The notes: a model not told the origin generated them from the letters alone. A stretch of DNA of 64,000 nt from Clostridium pasteurianum BC1 (GCF_000389635.1 NC_021182.1:3410001-3474000), one strand, 5' to 3'; numbered from the stretch's first letter, positions 40,053 to 53,821 are shown. Made by a program: numbers and translations.

Positions 40053-41668
40053 TATTCTTCCCCTCCTACAACAACTTTACTTTCTGCTGAAGCACTTTTT
40101 TTCCAAGGTGGTGTTATAAGCTTCCATGCTGGTGTATAGACACCATTAACAAGCTCTTTTCCGAAATTAACTATACCTCTAAATCCTGCATATGGACCAT
40201 TATAGTCATATGAATGAAGCTGTTTTGATAATATTCCACCTTTTTGGATAACATATTTTTCTTTTACTCCAGCAAAGAACATATCAGGATGTAATTTTTC
40301 TATTACTACATCAATATCATGATGATTCATATCATCGATTAATGTAGTTCCATCTCCCATATCTTTAACTATACCGCCATAATAAGATAGTGGGACACCG
40401 TCTTCTCTAAGTTTTTTTGCCTTTTCTTCTGAAATTACAATACGATATCTTTCTGCATCTGGAGTAACAGTTATTTCAGGAATGTTTTTACTATCTGCAT
40501 CAATTTTTATTGTAGGACGAATCTCGTCACCTTCATAATCATCACGATGAGCAAATTCAAATCCAGCTACTAAAGTATCTACACCAAAGCTTTGAAGCAT
40601 GTTCATGTATGTGTGGGATCTTGATCCTCCAACATATAGACAAGCTGTTCTTCCACTAAGTTTTTCTTTGAAATAAGCCAAATCATCTTGAATTTCAGCA
40701 AGTTCTTCTGCTATAACTTCTTCAGTTCTCTTAGTAAGTTCTGGATCATCAAAACATTTAGCCATATCTCTAAGTGTTTCAACTATTCCATCTACACCAA
40801 TGAAATTGCATTTGATCCATGGAATACCATATTTAGTTTCCATCATTTCAGCAATATAGTTTATGGATCTATGACACTGTACTAGATTTAAATCAGCCTT
40901 ATCAGCATTTTGAACTTTTTCATAACTAGCATCACCAGTTAAAGTTGCATTTACATGGTAGCCTATTTTTTCAAGGACTCTATCCATTTCCCAAGCATCT
41001 CCACCGATATTGTATTCTCCTAATATGTTTATAGAATACTTTTCTTGTTTCTTGTTTCCTTTTCCAATGATATCAGCCATAACAGTATTGTTTGCTATAT
41101 GGTGACCTGCTGATTGGGATACCCCTTTGTAACCTTCGCAGCTGAAAGCATGAACTGGAATTCCAAGTTCTTTACTTGTTGTTGAAGCAACTGCAAGTAT
41201 ATCATCACCTATAAGACCAACTGGACATGTTGCATAAATACCTATAGCTGCTGGATGGAACATTTCATAAGCCTCATGTACAGCTTCTGTTAATTTGTTA
41301 GTTCCTCCGAAAACTATGTCACTTTCCTGCATGTCAGTTGAGAATACATATTCGTTAAAGTTTAAGCCATCTCCATTTTCTGGTCTTGCCTTAAATCTTC
41401 TTCCACCCCAAGTATAGAAAGAACATCCTATAGGTCCGTGAGTTATATGAACCATATCTTTTATTGGTCCCATAACAACACCCTTACAACCTGCATAAGC
41501 ACATCCTCTAGCTGTAATTATTCCTGGTATTGTTCTTGTGTTAGCAACTATTTCAGGATTTGGTGTTTCTTCAGTTTTTATAACTATATGACCGTTTCTG
41601 CTCTTTTTAGTTTTAGGTATATATTTTTCTAAAATCTCGTCTTTTAATTTTTCGCTCACGAAATTCAC
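40052..41668 (-). CDS. nifD: Nitrogenase MoFe protein alpha chain NifD
   Basis: 538 residues. P-cluster ligands are seen in TARGCAYAGCKG, GPIGCSFYTW and TCPVGLIGDD. The FeMo-cofactor ligands are Cys in LVQCHRSINY and His in LHSYDYNGPYAGFRG. An insertion of about 50 residues (around 380-430, IKIDADSKNIPEITVTPDAE) is the clostridial NifD hallmark. The gene lies 34 bases after nifH1. It is the catalytic subunit of Mo-dependent N2 reduction. Confidence 0.98.
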   Translation of the reverse strand: MNFVSEKLKDEILEKYIPKTKKSRNGHIVIKTEETPNPEIVANTRTIPGIITARGCAYAGCKGVVMGPIKDMVHITHGPIGCSFYTWGGRRFKARPENGDGLNFNEYVFSTDMQESDIVFGGTNKLTEAVHEAYEMFHPAAIGIYATCPVGLIGDDILAVASTTSKELGIPVHAFSCEGYKGVSQSAGHHIANNTVMADIIGKGNKKQEKYSINILGEYNIGGDAWEMDRVLEKIGYHVNATLTGDASYEKVQNADKADLNLVQCHRSINYIAEMMETKYGIPWIKCNFIGVDGIVETLRDMAKCFDDPELTKRTEEVIAEELAEIQDDLAYFKEKLSGRTACLYVGGSRSHTYMNMLQSFGVDTLVAGFEFAHRDDYEGDEIRPTIKIDADSKNIPEITVTPDAERYRIVISEEKAKKLREDGVPLSYYGGIVKDMGDGTTLIDDMNHHDIDVVIEKLHPDMFFAGVKEKYVIQKGGILSKQLHSYDYNGPYAGFRGIVNFGKELVNGVYTPAWKLITPPWKKSASAESKVVVGGEE

Positions 41669-41702
41669 CCCTCATTATAATTAAATAAATTTATATACAA
41701 TC

Positions 41703-42524
<822 letters not shown>

Positions 42525-42586
42525 TTAAACATTCCTCCTAAAAATTAAAAATTAATTAAGTTTTATGCTATATTTTTCTGCTAAAC

Positions 42587-42640
42587 TTATGTTGTTTTTT
42601 AGCTTAATGAAAATATATCACAACATAATAATTAATACAA
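42587..42640 (-). promoter_or_regulatory. nifH1 promoter with overlapping dyad
   Basis: On the minus strand TTGTAT (42635-42640), 17 bases and TATATT (42612-42617) form a sigma-A promoter about 85 bases before nifH1. A 9-bp inverted repeat, TTATGTTGT (42587-42595) with ACAACATAA (42620-42628), brackets the -10 and start point and may be an operator. No -24/-12 sigma-54 promoter is apparent. The rest of the gap up to 43020 is AT-rich with no other clear feature. Confidence 0.55.
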
Positions 42641-43028
42641 TAGAAAATTTGATAATTTAGCAAAGTTTTTTTATATTTTTTATTAAAAGTTTAATGAAAA
42701 CGATATTTTGATTGATTTTTATCAAACATACAGTAAATATAGCTATTAGCAATATTATCATTTTATTAATTTATAAATACAAATTAATAAAATTCATACT
42801 ATATTTAATGATAAATCCATATTTTCATTTATTCACAAAGGTATTGCTAATTTATTGTAAAGCATAGGCTTTTTCTAATATTACTAATATAATATGAGTG
42901 CTTCTACATTATTTTTATTGTTTTTTAAAGCTGAAAGACTTACCTCCTACATACTGAAAAATTATTATATTATGAAATTAATAAAAATATCAGCTTTTAG
43001 TAAAACCTAAAATTTATTTATCCAATAA

Positions 43029-43081
43029 TTTTCCATAAAATAAAAGGACAACTTTAAGTCATCCTTTTATTTTATGGAAAA
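43029..43081 (-). terminator. Terminator of nifH2
   Basis: A 20-bp perfect inverted repeat (TTTTCCATAAAATAAAAGGA with TCCTTTTATTTTATGGAAAA) lies 62 bases after nifH2, showing that nifH2 is a separate transcript. Confidence 0.8.
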
Positions 43082-43142
43082 GTTTTATATTAATGATTTA
43101 TTGAAGTGTTTATATGGGTAACTATTTATATAGACTCCTATA

Positions 43143-43961
<819 letters not shown>

Positions 43962-44056
43962 TTAATATTCCTCCTTTAAATTACACAAACCCGGTTGTCG
44001 CTAAACGCAATAACTATTCTTCATATAATTATTTAATTATTTTATACTTCCTTTTC

Positions 44057-44085
44057 ATTATATGTAATTTTTTAACAAAAGTCAA
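44057..44085 (-). promoter_or_regulatory. nifH2 promoter
   Basis: On the minus strand TTGACT (44080-44085), 17 bases and TATAAT (44057-44062) form a near-consensus sigma-A promoter about 95 bases before nifH2. Confidence 0.75.
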
Positions 44086-44418
44086 TAAATTTAGCATATT
44101 TTCTATCAAATTATTAATTTTCTCAAATATAACATATCAATGTATTAATAATTATCTCTTGATATAAAAAAACACTTTTGACTTCAATGTAGAAAAAGTA
44201 TGTACAAAACTTTTATTTTGTAACGCCCTTTTAATCCTTCAATTATATATTAATTAGTCGATGGCTGTGAATTGAGCATTTTATTTACATCATCACCAGT
44301 TAAATTATAAATGTATAATTTTCATATTTAATAAATTATTCTATGGCAATAGTTTATTTTAAGTTAAGTTATTAATTTCTTTAACTTTTTTATTACATGT
44401 AATATTATTCTATATAAA

Positions 44419-44442
44419 ATAACATATAATATATGTTATAAT
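44419..44442 (+). promoter_or_regulatory. Palindrome overlapping the -10 of the first HTH/PBP regulator
   Basis: A 21-bp dyad (ATAACATAT-AAT-ATATGTTAT, 44419-44439) overlaps a TATAAT at 44437-44442, about 100 bases before the regulator. It suits autoregulation. The half-site ATAACAT/ATGTTAT recurs at other promoters of this locus. Confidence 0.55.
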
Positions 44443-44543
44443 GATTTATAATTATCTTATATAATAGTAGTTAATTTAATAAAACTATATTTCGAAAGAT
44501 TATTCTTAAATGGATAAAACAATCATGGAAGGAACTGTGGTAT

Positions 44544-45521
44544 ATGGATATAGATATAGATACAGCGCTCACACCTCAAGAGGTTGCGGATATATTAAAA
44601 ATTTCAAAAAGTACTGTATATGATTTAATTAAAAAAAATGCAATAAACTCATATAGAGTAGGAAAAAAAGTTCGTGTTGATTTAAAAGATGTAGAAGCCT
44701 ATAAAAACAAAACAAAAAACATAAAAACTCCCACTGCAGATTTTTCAAATTCTTCTATATTAATATCTCCAGCATTGTCTGATGCAATGTCACAAAATGA
44801 TGAACCTATGGATGAATACAGTTTTGTTATATCTGGTCAAGATCCTATTCTAGATATTTTATGTAGATATCTAGAATTTTACCCTACTGGAAAACGTGTT
44901 TTAAGATCCTATGAAGGCAGTTATAATGGCATATATGAATTGTATTGCGGAAAAGTTCAGGTAGCAACAGCACATATGTGGGATGGAAAAACCGGTGAAT
45001 ATAATGTCCCTTATGTTGAAAGAATGCTGCCCGGAGTATCAGCTGTTATAATACGATTGGTTGGAAGGATGCAAGGTTTTTATGTTGCAAATGGGAACCC
45101 TAAGGGTATAAAAGATTGGAACGATTTTTCAAGATCAGATATTGTTATTGTAAATCGTGAAAAGGGTAGTGGTGCTAGAATCTTATTGGATGAGCATCTG
45201 CGACAAATGAATATTTCAGGTAAAAATATAAATGGCTATAATCACGAATGTATTTCCCATTTAGCAATTGCCAGCACAATTGCTCGTGGTGGTGCGGATT
45301 TAGGTGTTGGTAATGAAAAGGCTTCTTCTCAGGTTGATGGAATTGATTTTATTCCCATACAGAAAGAAAAATATGATCTAATTATAAAAAAAGATGATAT
45401 AAATCACCCTACAGTAAAAGCCATTCTTGATATTCTTAAATCAAAAGAATTTAAGATGGAAATATTGGGTATAGGTGGATATGACACTAGTGAAATGGGA
45501 CATATCATAGCAGAAACTTAA
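44544..45521 (+). CDS. Regulator with excisionase-type HTH and oxyanion-binding PBP-like domain (copy 1)
   Basis: 325 residues. The N-terminal HTH_17/MerR-like domain is seen in TPQEVADILKISKSTVYDLI (about 10-29), followed by KVRVDLKDVEAYKNK. A linker of about 40 residues precedes a periplasmic-binding-protein-like domain of the molybdate/tungstate type, with conserved VNREKGSGARILLDEHLRQM and STIARGGADLGVGNEKA. It is a paralogue of 56072-57046. The position beside nifH2 and vnf suggests a molybdate-responsive switch. This is inferred, not shown. Confidence 0.85.
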   Translation: MDIDIDTALTPQEVADILKISKSTVYDLIKKNAINSYRVGKKVRVDLKDVEAYKNKTKNIKTPTADFSNSSILISPALSDAMSQNDEPMDEYSFVISGQDPILDILCRYLEFYPTGKRVLRSYEGSYNGIYELYCGKVQVATAHMWDGKTGEYNVPYVERMLPGVSAVIIRLVGRMQGFYVANGNPKGIKDWNDFSRSDIVIVNREKGSGARILLDEHLRQMNISGKNINGYNHECISHLAIASTIARGGADLGVGNEKASSQVDGIDFIPIQKEKYDLIIKKDDINHPTVKAILDILKSKEFKMEILGIGGYDTSEMGHIIAET

Positions 45522-45682
45522 CAAAGCTTGTTTTAAGGCTCAATTCCTGTAAATCTTTATAAACTTATAAAAGGTAGTATCAGAATACATCCTTTAATTA
45601 TTTTGATAGTACCTTTTATTCTAATGTATTCTTGCCATCAACAGTAATTGTAGATGCTGCTATAATTATATGAAATACTTTT

Positions 45683-46003
45683 TTATTTTGATAAAAGTCT
45701 CTCTATTATTTTTCCACTTTTCAGATGAACCTCTATAATCTCATCTACATCATCTATACTAACTCCACTATACCAGATTTCCTCCGGATATATAACCATA
45801 TTAGGTCCTTTATTAGTTATTCCATTTCTGAAACATCCACAACTTGATACTAGTATTTCATTGGACATATTATATTCAGCAATTAATTTATCGAATTTTG
45901 AAATTATATCCTCTGATCCTTTTTGATAACATACTCCATCCTGAATTTTATTACATTTAGTACCATTGCAAATAAGAACATGATATTTAGGTCTTGCATG
46001 CAT
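45683..46003 (-). CDS. Thioredoxin-fold [2Fe-2S] ferredoxin paralogue with altered cysteines
   Basis: About 106 residues, related to the ferredoxin at 57192. The N-terminal Cys set is CNGTKCNKIQDGVC (12, 17, 25). The second pair is changed: the usual GCFGIC becomes SCGCFRNGIT, giving Cys 55 and 57 and losing the last ligand. The C-terminus (VIYPEEIWYSG) aligns with the canonical form. The start is the ATG at 46003, since AGGAG is too close to the in-frame TTG at 46009. It is encoded just after the permease, probably in the vnf transcript. It could be a dedicated electron donor or carry an unusual cluster. Confidence 0.85.
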   Translation of the reverse strand: MHARPKYHVLICNGTKCNKIQDGVCYQKGSEDIISKFDKLIAEYNMSNEILVSSCGCFRNGITNKGPNMVIYPEEIWYSGVSIDDVDEIIEVHLKSGKIIERLLSK

Positions 46004-46029
46004 AATCAAGTACTCCTTCTATATATATT

Positions 46030-47115
46030 TTATGACCAGGCTTTTTTGCCCTTTATCAGCAAGTACAAAAATAACGGAGCACCTATAATAGAAGTTAATA
46101 TACCAAGTGGTACCTCCATAGCGAACATATTACGTGCAAAATCATCAACCAATAATAAAAAACTACTTCCTATAATTATTGATACAGGCAAAAGCACCTT
46201 ATAATTAGGTCCCACTATGAGACGTGCAATATGAGGAATTATGAGACCAATCCATGAAATCATTCCTGCAATAGCCACGGATGCCGCTGTAAGCATAGTA
46301 GCACACACAATAATAATTATCCTAATTTTACGAGTGTCAACCCCTAAAGCCTTAGCCTCTTCATCGCCAAAAGACAATATATTTATTTTCCACCTTAAAA
46401 TAATAAGTGGAATAATACCAATTATAAAGGGTACAAGAAACATAAGAAGATCACTATTATCAATAGTTGAAAGACCTCCCATAAGCCAAAAACTAATTGC
46501 AGGAAGCTTATTATCCGGATCTGCTGCATATTTAGTAATGGATATAATAGCTGTAAATATATTTGAAACTACTATTCCAGTTAATACTAAAAGAACAATT
46601 GAAGTTTTATTTTTCCCAATGATAGAACTTATACTATATGTAAGAATTACAGCTGCAAGTCCCATAATAAATGCCATAAATTGTATGGCAACACTATTAA
46701 ATGATAACATTATTCCTATAACTGCACCTACTCCAGCACCAGAGGAAGCTCCCAAAATATCCGGTGAAACCATAGGATTTTTAAATAAACCTTGATAAGC
46801 TGCTCCAGATGCTGACAGTGCAGTTCCTATTAATACAGCTGCAAAAATTCTAGGAATACGCACCTGGAATAATACCATCTCTTCACTTCTAGTCCATGTA
46901 ACTGGCAGGCTAAAAAGTTTTCCTATTACAATATTAAATAATTGAGATAAGGGAATTCCATATCTACCAATAGTAAAGGATACTAAAAAAATAGCTACAG
47001 ATATGATAGTCAATACCATCAATACAAGATTTTTATTTTCTCTTTTTTTAACCTTTAAAGCCGGAATAGATATTGCTTCCTTATGTTTTACTTGAATATT
47101 ATTCATAACTTTCAT
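46030..47115 (-). CDS. FecCD-family (BtuC-type) ABC permease
   Basis: 361 residues with about ten membrane helices and the BtuC/FecCD hallmark NPMVSPDILGASSGAGVGAV. These permeases import siderophores, cobalamin, or molybdate/metal chelates with a FecB-type binding protein and an ATPase. Neither partner is adjacent. A FecB-type lipoprotein lies at 58771, and no matching ATPase is seen. Placement after the vnf genes suggests uptake of vanadate, iron or another nitrogenase metal. AGGTG precedes the ATG. Confidence 0.88.
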   Translation of the reverse strand: MKVMNNIQVKHKEAISIPALKVKKRENKNLVLMVLTIISVAIFLVSFTIGRYGIPLSQLFNIVIGKLFSLPVTWTRSEEMVLFQVRIPRIFAAVLIGTALSASGAAYQGLFKNPMVSPDILGASSGAGVGAVIGIMLSFNSVAIQFMAFIMGLAAVILTYSISSIIGKNKTSIVLLVLTGIVVSNIFTAIISITKYAADPDNKLPAISFWLMGGLSTIDNSDLLMFLVPFIIGIIPLIILRWKINILSFGDEEAKALGVDTRKIRIIIIVCATMLTAASVAIAGMISWIGLIIPHIARLIVGPNYKVLLPVSIIIGSSFLLLVDDFARNMFAMEVPLGILTSIIGAPLFLYLLIKGKKAWS

Positions 47116-47246
47116 AAAATCACCTTTCTAACCTGCACAATATTTAATGTACATAAATTAATTTAATATGACAAATTTAATTGTAAAAGTATTATATATG
47201 ATATTTTAAATTGAAAGCTTAGGTTTAGATTTAGATACGCGTAAAA

Positions 47247-47352
47247 TTGACAATTAAATAAATATATGATAATTTGTATTAGGTTTAAATTATTTGATTA
47301 TTATTTTATTTGATATGTTGCTCAAGTTTATAATTTGAGCAATATTTTTTTG
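47247..47352 (+). ncRNA. Possible plus-strand small transcript with orphan terminator
   Basis: TTGCTCAA (47319-47326) and TTGAGCAA (47335-47342) followed by TATTTTTTT form a classical terminator for plus-strand transcription, where no plus-strand gene exists. TTGACA (47247-47252), 17 bases and TAATTT (47270-47275, extended -10 TGA) could be its promoter. The transcript would be about 70 nt. Confidence 0.3.
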
Positions 47353-47359
47353 TTATAAC

Positions 47360-47402
47360 AAAACTACCACTGTGCCATGTAAGCTTGCCTAGCGGTAGTT
47401 TT
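47360..47402 (-). terminator. Hairpin after the NifN-like gene
   Basis: AAAACTACCACT (47360-47371) pairs with AGCGGTAGTTTT (47391-47402) with one mismatch, 3 bases after the stop at 47406. It is a likely terminator or attenuator between the vnf genes and the permease. Confidence 0.55.
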
Positions 47403-47405
47403 AAT

Positions 47406-48746
47406 TTACACATCTCTTTGTCTACTAATTTCCTTGGAGCGAAATGCTTTCTCCCAATCATTTGCAACCACTTCCAAAATATTCAACATTCCCATATATC
47501 CAAAGTAAGCTTTATCTAAATAGACATCCATATTTGTTGGTGCTAATACATCAAAAGCAATTTTAATTCCAACTTCCTCTGCCATATACTTTTCCCAGGA
47601 AGATCCAAATACAGCATCTACATCTATATTTTTTAAGCTCTCTTTTATCTGATATCCATCTACTGCAAATGCCACTTTAGATTTTAATCCCAGAGAATCC
47701 AGCTCTTTACTTAATAAATCTCGTATTTGAGGAGCATCAGATTTAATAAGTATTGTCTCTGGAATCATTTCCAATTCCTCAAATAGCATTCTTAACAATC
47801 CAATACCCATGGTAGCATCAGCAGATAAAGCTATTCTACAGTTATGATAACGTGGAATCATCATTAAAGCTCTTTTTCTGAGAATATCTATAACATATTC
47901 TTCACCAGGATTTATTATTTTTTCCACTTCTTCGCTTACATTAAAATATTCACCTAATCTTCGAAGCCATGTAGCCGTATTTTTTAAGCCAATAGGTAAA
48001 GGTATATCATCAAGAATTAATGGAACACCATGAATTTTTTCCATACTTTGCGCAAATTCATATCCAACATCATGGCTCAAAATAATATTAGCAGATGCCA
48101 ATCCCGCATTTTCTATTTCATCAATAGATATATCTCTAGCTAATACAGTCTGAACTTTGATACCTAAAGTTTTCAAAACGCCCGTTACCCATTTTAAATC
48201 AGCCCACCAGGTAGGATTTAAATTAGCCTGAGGTGCAATAATATTTACACTCTTTTCATTCCTTACATCTGCTTTTTTTATAAATGGTATAAGTGAATTC
48301 AAACCTATATTCATGCCGTCATAACTATTTCCACGAAAACCACCTGCCATAATTGGAATTAGTTTTGCTTTAACCTCATCTTCCATTTCTCTGCATATGC
48401 CTTCTAAATCTTCCCCAATTATATCAGCAGCGCAAGTCCCCAGCACAAATATTACTTTACTATTAAAAGTATTATCCGCATCTTTTATTAAGTTTTTTAA
48501 TTTTTTCGAAGCTCCCATTATTACATCTGATTCAAAAAGACGTGTACATCCTATCTTTCGCTTTGTAAAATCAATTTCATGAGCATCATAGGCTGCTCCT
48601 ACTGTAGCTGCACAGCCTTGAGGTGAATGAATTACAATACTTGCATTTTCTATACCAGCTATTATGCTGGCAACTCCCTCCAAAGCACAACTTACAACTG
48701 GATCTTTACTGTGATTGCATTGCTCAAAGCTTAATTCATCATACAT
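47406..48746 (-). CDS. Divergent nitrogenase component-1-like protein, NifN/K side
   Basis: 446 residues of the nitrogenase component-1/oxidoreductase fold. Cysteines 20, 45 and 105 (VVSCALEG, SPQGCAAT, LGTCAADIIGED) keep the spacing of the NifK P-cluster ligands (25 and about 60), whereas NifN normally has one. The rest is only distantly like NifN or NifK (for example WADLKWVTGVLKTLGIKVQT). Its start overlaps the preceding gene by 16 bases, so it forms an obligate pair with it. It may act as VnfN scaffold, or as part of a separate reductase. Confidence 0.8.
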   Translation of the reverse strand: MYDELSFEQCNHSKDPVVSCALEGVASIIAGIENASIVIHSPQGCAATVGAAYDAHEIDFTKRKIGCTRLFESDVIMGASKKLKNLIKDADNTFNSKVIFVLGTCAADIIGEDLEGICREMEDEVKAKLIPIMAGGFRGNSYDGMNIGLNSLIPFIKKADVRNEKSVNIIAPQANLNPTWWADLKWVTGVLKTLGIKVQTVLARDISIDEIENAGLASANIILSHDVGYEFAQSMEKIHGVPLILDDIPLPIGLKNTATWLRRLGEYFNVSEEVEKIINPGEEYVIDILRKRALMMIPRYHNCRIALSADATMGIGLLRMLFEELEMIPETILIKSDAPQIRDLLSKELDSLGLKSKVAFAVDGYQIKESLKNIDVDAVFGSSWEKYMAEEVGIKIAFDVLAPTNMDVYLDKAYFGYMGMLNILEVVANDWEKAFRSKEISRQRDV

Positions 48747-50260
48747 TGGCCTCTCCTCCTTCTATGGGCATATACAGTACAATCAGGTAAATCCCGACTT
48801 AATTTAGGTGTTAGAGCCTGAGCAGATGCCAAGCCTGAATCTTCTGGAAATACTATTTTCTTAAATAGAGAACTTCTAGGTCTAGAAGAATAACTTAATG
48901 CAGTATTAATACATTTTGCTACTTTCAATGCCCCTCTATAACCAAATCTAGGACGATTTAATATGGCATTTAAGTCTACCAAAGGAATATTAGGGAAACT
49001 TAAGGAGGAGCCAAAATACACTACAGATTTTGAATCTATGCCCCCAAGAAAGGCCAATAGTTCATCTTCTGTCTGCTTCATTGATTCATATTTACCAAAA
49101 GCAAGAGTACCTTTTGTTATCAATATTTCAGGATCCAGGCCGGTTTCCAATAGATAATCTATACTTGTCTGTCTTGCTTCTGTACTCCAAGGATGGAAAT
49201 TAAATATAATTGGTCTCATTCCAAAATCACTTTTCAACATATGTGCAATAGACAAACACTTCACAGCGTCGTGTCCTTCTATAATGGCAATTTTACCCTC
49301 TAGAAATTTCTTACTTTCTTCAAATTCATCTTTTATTGCGGCATATTCTCTTTTCATCAAGGCTTCTGCCTCTTCTTCCATATTTAGATATTTAGCTGCT
49401 CCCATAATCCATCTTTCTGTAGCAGCAATACCATAAGGAAGTATTGTGGAATTAATAGGTGTTCCAAATTCTTCTTCCATAGATTTACCAATAGCATATC
49501 CTATATCAAGGCATAGTGCACAATTAACAGCTGCACTAGGAGCTTTTTTAAGTTCATCTAGAGTACAGTCTCCAGCAATTACAGAATTAACCTTTGCACC
49601 CATACCTTTTATAAGTCTTATTAACTCTTTTACATCTGTATCTACTTCTGTTCTTTCAGCACCCATTTTTCCGCCCACAATATTAACAGTATTTTCCATT
49701 TCGGTTCTACTTTCAATAGTAGGTTTATCCATAAGCTTCACTATCTGTTTAAATACAAGGTCAAAACCACTTCTATATTCTCCTGAAAAGCCTTCACAGT
49801 GTATAGACATCAATTTAGCATTTAATTCCGGTTCCATCTTCTCCATAATTTCATCTACATTATCACCTATAATTCCTGTAGCACAGCTTGTTGCTGCAAA
49901 AATAACATCAGGTTTATATTTCTCATCAACTTCCTTAAGGGCTCCTACCAATTCTTTTTCCCCACCATATATAACATTCTTTTCACCTATATTTGTGCTT
50001 ACAACTGGTTCATAGGCAGCTCCACTGTTACGACAGTTTGTAAGTTTATATGCCTGCTTTACTCCATAAGCACAGCCACTGGGGCCATGGGTAAGTATAA
50101 CTGCATTTTTAATTCCACTCAAAACCTTAGTAGCAGTCCAAAATTTACATGGACGTGTATGGCTTCCCTGCAAATTTGTTTTTATCTTTCCCTCTTTAGC
50201 CAATTTATATAATTCACTTAGAGTTCCATGAAATTCTATACTTTCCTTTGTAATAGCCAT
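48731..50260 (-). CDS. Divergent nitrogenase component-1-like protein, NifE/D side
   Basis: 509 residues. Cysteines 38, 63 and 126 (TRPCKFWTA, GPSGCAYGV, ATSCATGIIGDN) match the NifE/NifD cluster positions. CALCLDIGYAIG aligns with the cofactor Cys region of NifD (QCHRSINY). The cofactor His is absent (a hydrophobic residue precedes NRPRFGYRG). A C-terminal tail of about 45 residues ends in YAHRRRRGQCMMN. The arginine codons there form the ribosome site of the next gene. It lies after vnfK, so it may be a VnfE-like scaffold, but the divergence leaves a novel function open. Confidence 0.8.
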   Translation of the reverse strand: MAITKESIEFHGTLSELYKLAKEGKIKTNLQGSHTRPCKFWTATKVLSGIKNAVILTHGPSGCAYGVKQAYKLTNCRNSGAAYEPVVSTNIGEKNVIYGGEKELVGALKEVDEKYKPDVIFAATSCATGIIGDNVDEIMEKMEPELNAKLMSIHCEGFSGEYRSGFDLVFKQIVKLMDKPTIESRTEMENTVNIVGGKMGAERTEVDTDVKELIRLIKGMGAKVNSVIAGDCTLDELKKAPSAAVNCALCLDIGYAIGKSMEEEFGTPINSTILPYGIAATERWIMGAAKYLNMEEEAEALMKREYAAIKDEFEESKKFLEGKIAIIEGHDAVKCLSIAHMLKSDFGMRPIIFNFHPWSTEARQTSIDYLLETGLDPEILITKGTLAFGKYESMKQTEDELLAFLGGIDSKSVVYFGSSLSFPNIPLVDLNAILNRPRFGYRGALKVAKCINTALSYSSRPRSSLFKKIVFPEDSGLASAQALTPKLSRDLPDCTVYAHRRRRGQCMMN

Positions 50261-50435
50261 AATACATACCCCCTATTTTATAATTTATAAGTTATATTTT
50301 ATAAGTTATATTTATTTATAACTTCTGTTTTCAATTTTATAAATCTTATATGTATAGCCAAGTTTTAAATTAAAACTTGGCTATACAATAAGCTTAGATT
50401 TGTTAATTTTTAATTTTCAAATGATATTTTGTTAA

Positions 50436-51908
<1,473 letters not shown>

Positions 51909-51935
51909 TTATATAAATAAGTATAAATTTTAATT

Positions 51936-52280
51936 TTAATAGAATGGGGTTCTCAATTCCTCATTTCTACATTTTGTTATAGCAACATCAACAAGCTTTT
52001 CTTTAACGCCACTTAATAACTCACTTTTTTCTTTTTCATCCATTTCCTTTACGAAAGAAAATCTCTCTTGTAATTGATCTGAAAGAATTTTTGCATCTGC
52101 ATAGAAACATTTTTCTTTAGGTTCTAATTCTTTAGTAGAAATCTTTTCTCCAGCCAATAATTTAGGTAGCAAATCAAAAACTCCATTTATATTTTCTGTT
52201 CTATCCCATTCTCTTGAATGAAATTGCCACAGACATCTCTCTTGAATAAATTCAAGTATTTCATCAATTTTCTTTTCCAT
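51936..52280 (-). CDS. vnfG: Alternative nitrogenase delta subunit VnfG
   Basis: 114 residues, close to VnfG (about 113) and shorter than Azotobacter AnfG (about 132). It begins MEKKIDEILEFIQERCLWQF and has the conserved HSREWDRTENINGV segment. This third subunit occurs only in V- and Fe-only nitrogenases and is needed for the VFe protein. It lies 4 bases after vnfD. Confidence 0.95.
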   Translation of the reverse strand: MEKKIDEILEFIQERCLWQFHSREWDRTENINGVFDLLPKLLAGEKISTKELEPKEKCFYADAKILSDQLQERFSFVKEMDEKEKSELLSGVKEKLVDVAITKCRNEELRTPFY

Positions 52281-52284
52281 ATAA

Positions 52285-53706
<1,422 letters not shown>

Positions 53707-53799
53707 TTATGAATCAAGAATCAATCTAATATTTTTATTTATATATGGTTTCTAATATAATGTGGTTTAAATTAAATGAATATTATTTTATATAATACG

Positions 53800-53821
53800 T
53801 TTCTCAAATTTCTATGAGAAA
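53800..53821 (-). promoter_or_regulatory. Hairpin between vnfH and vnfD
   Basis: TTTCTCA (53800-53806) and TGAGAAA (53815-53821) form a small stem in the 175-bp vnfH-vnfD gap. As at nifK/nifE, it may adjust the ratio of Fe protein to component 1. Confidence 0.4.

Noticed and set aside
41669-41702. nifI1/nifI2 (PII-like) genes between nifH and nifD, common in clostridia and archaea
   Set aside because: The gap is only 34 bases, so they are absent here.
42525-43142. Sigma-54 (-24/-12) nif promoter
   Set aside because: No TGGCAC-N5-TTGC-like element was seen before nifH1, nifH2 or vnfH. Good sigma-A promoters are present instead.
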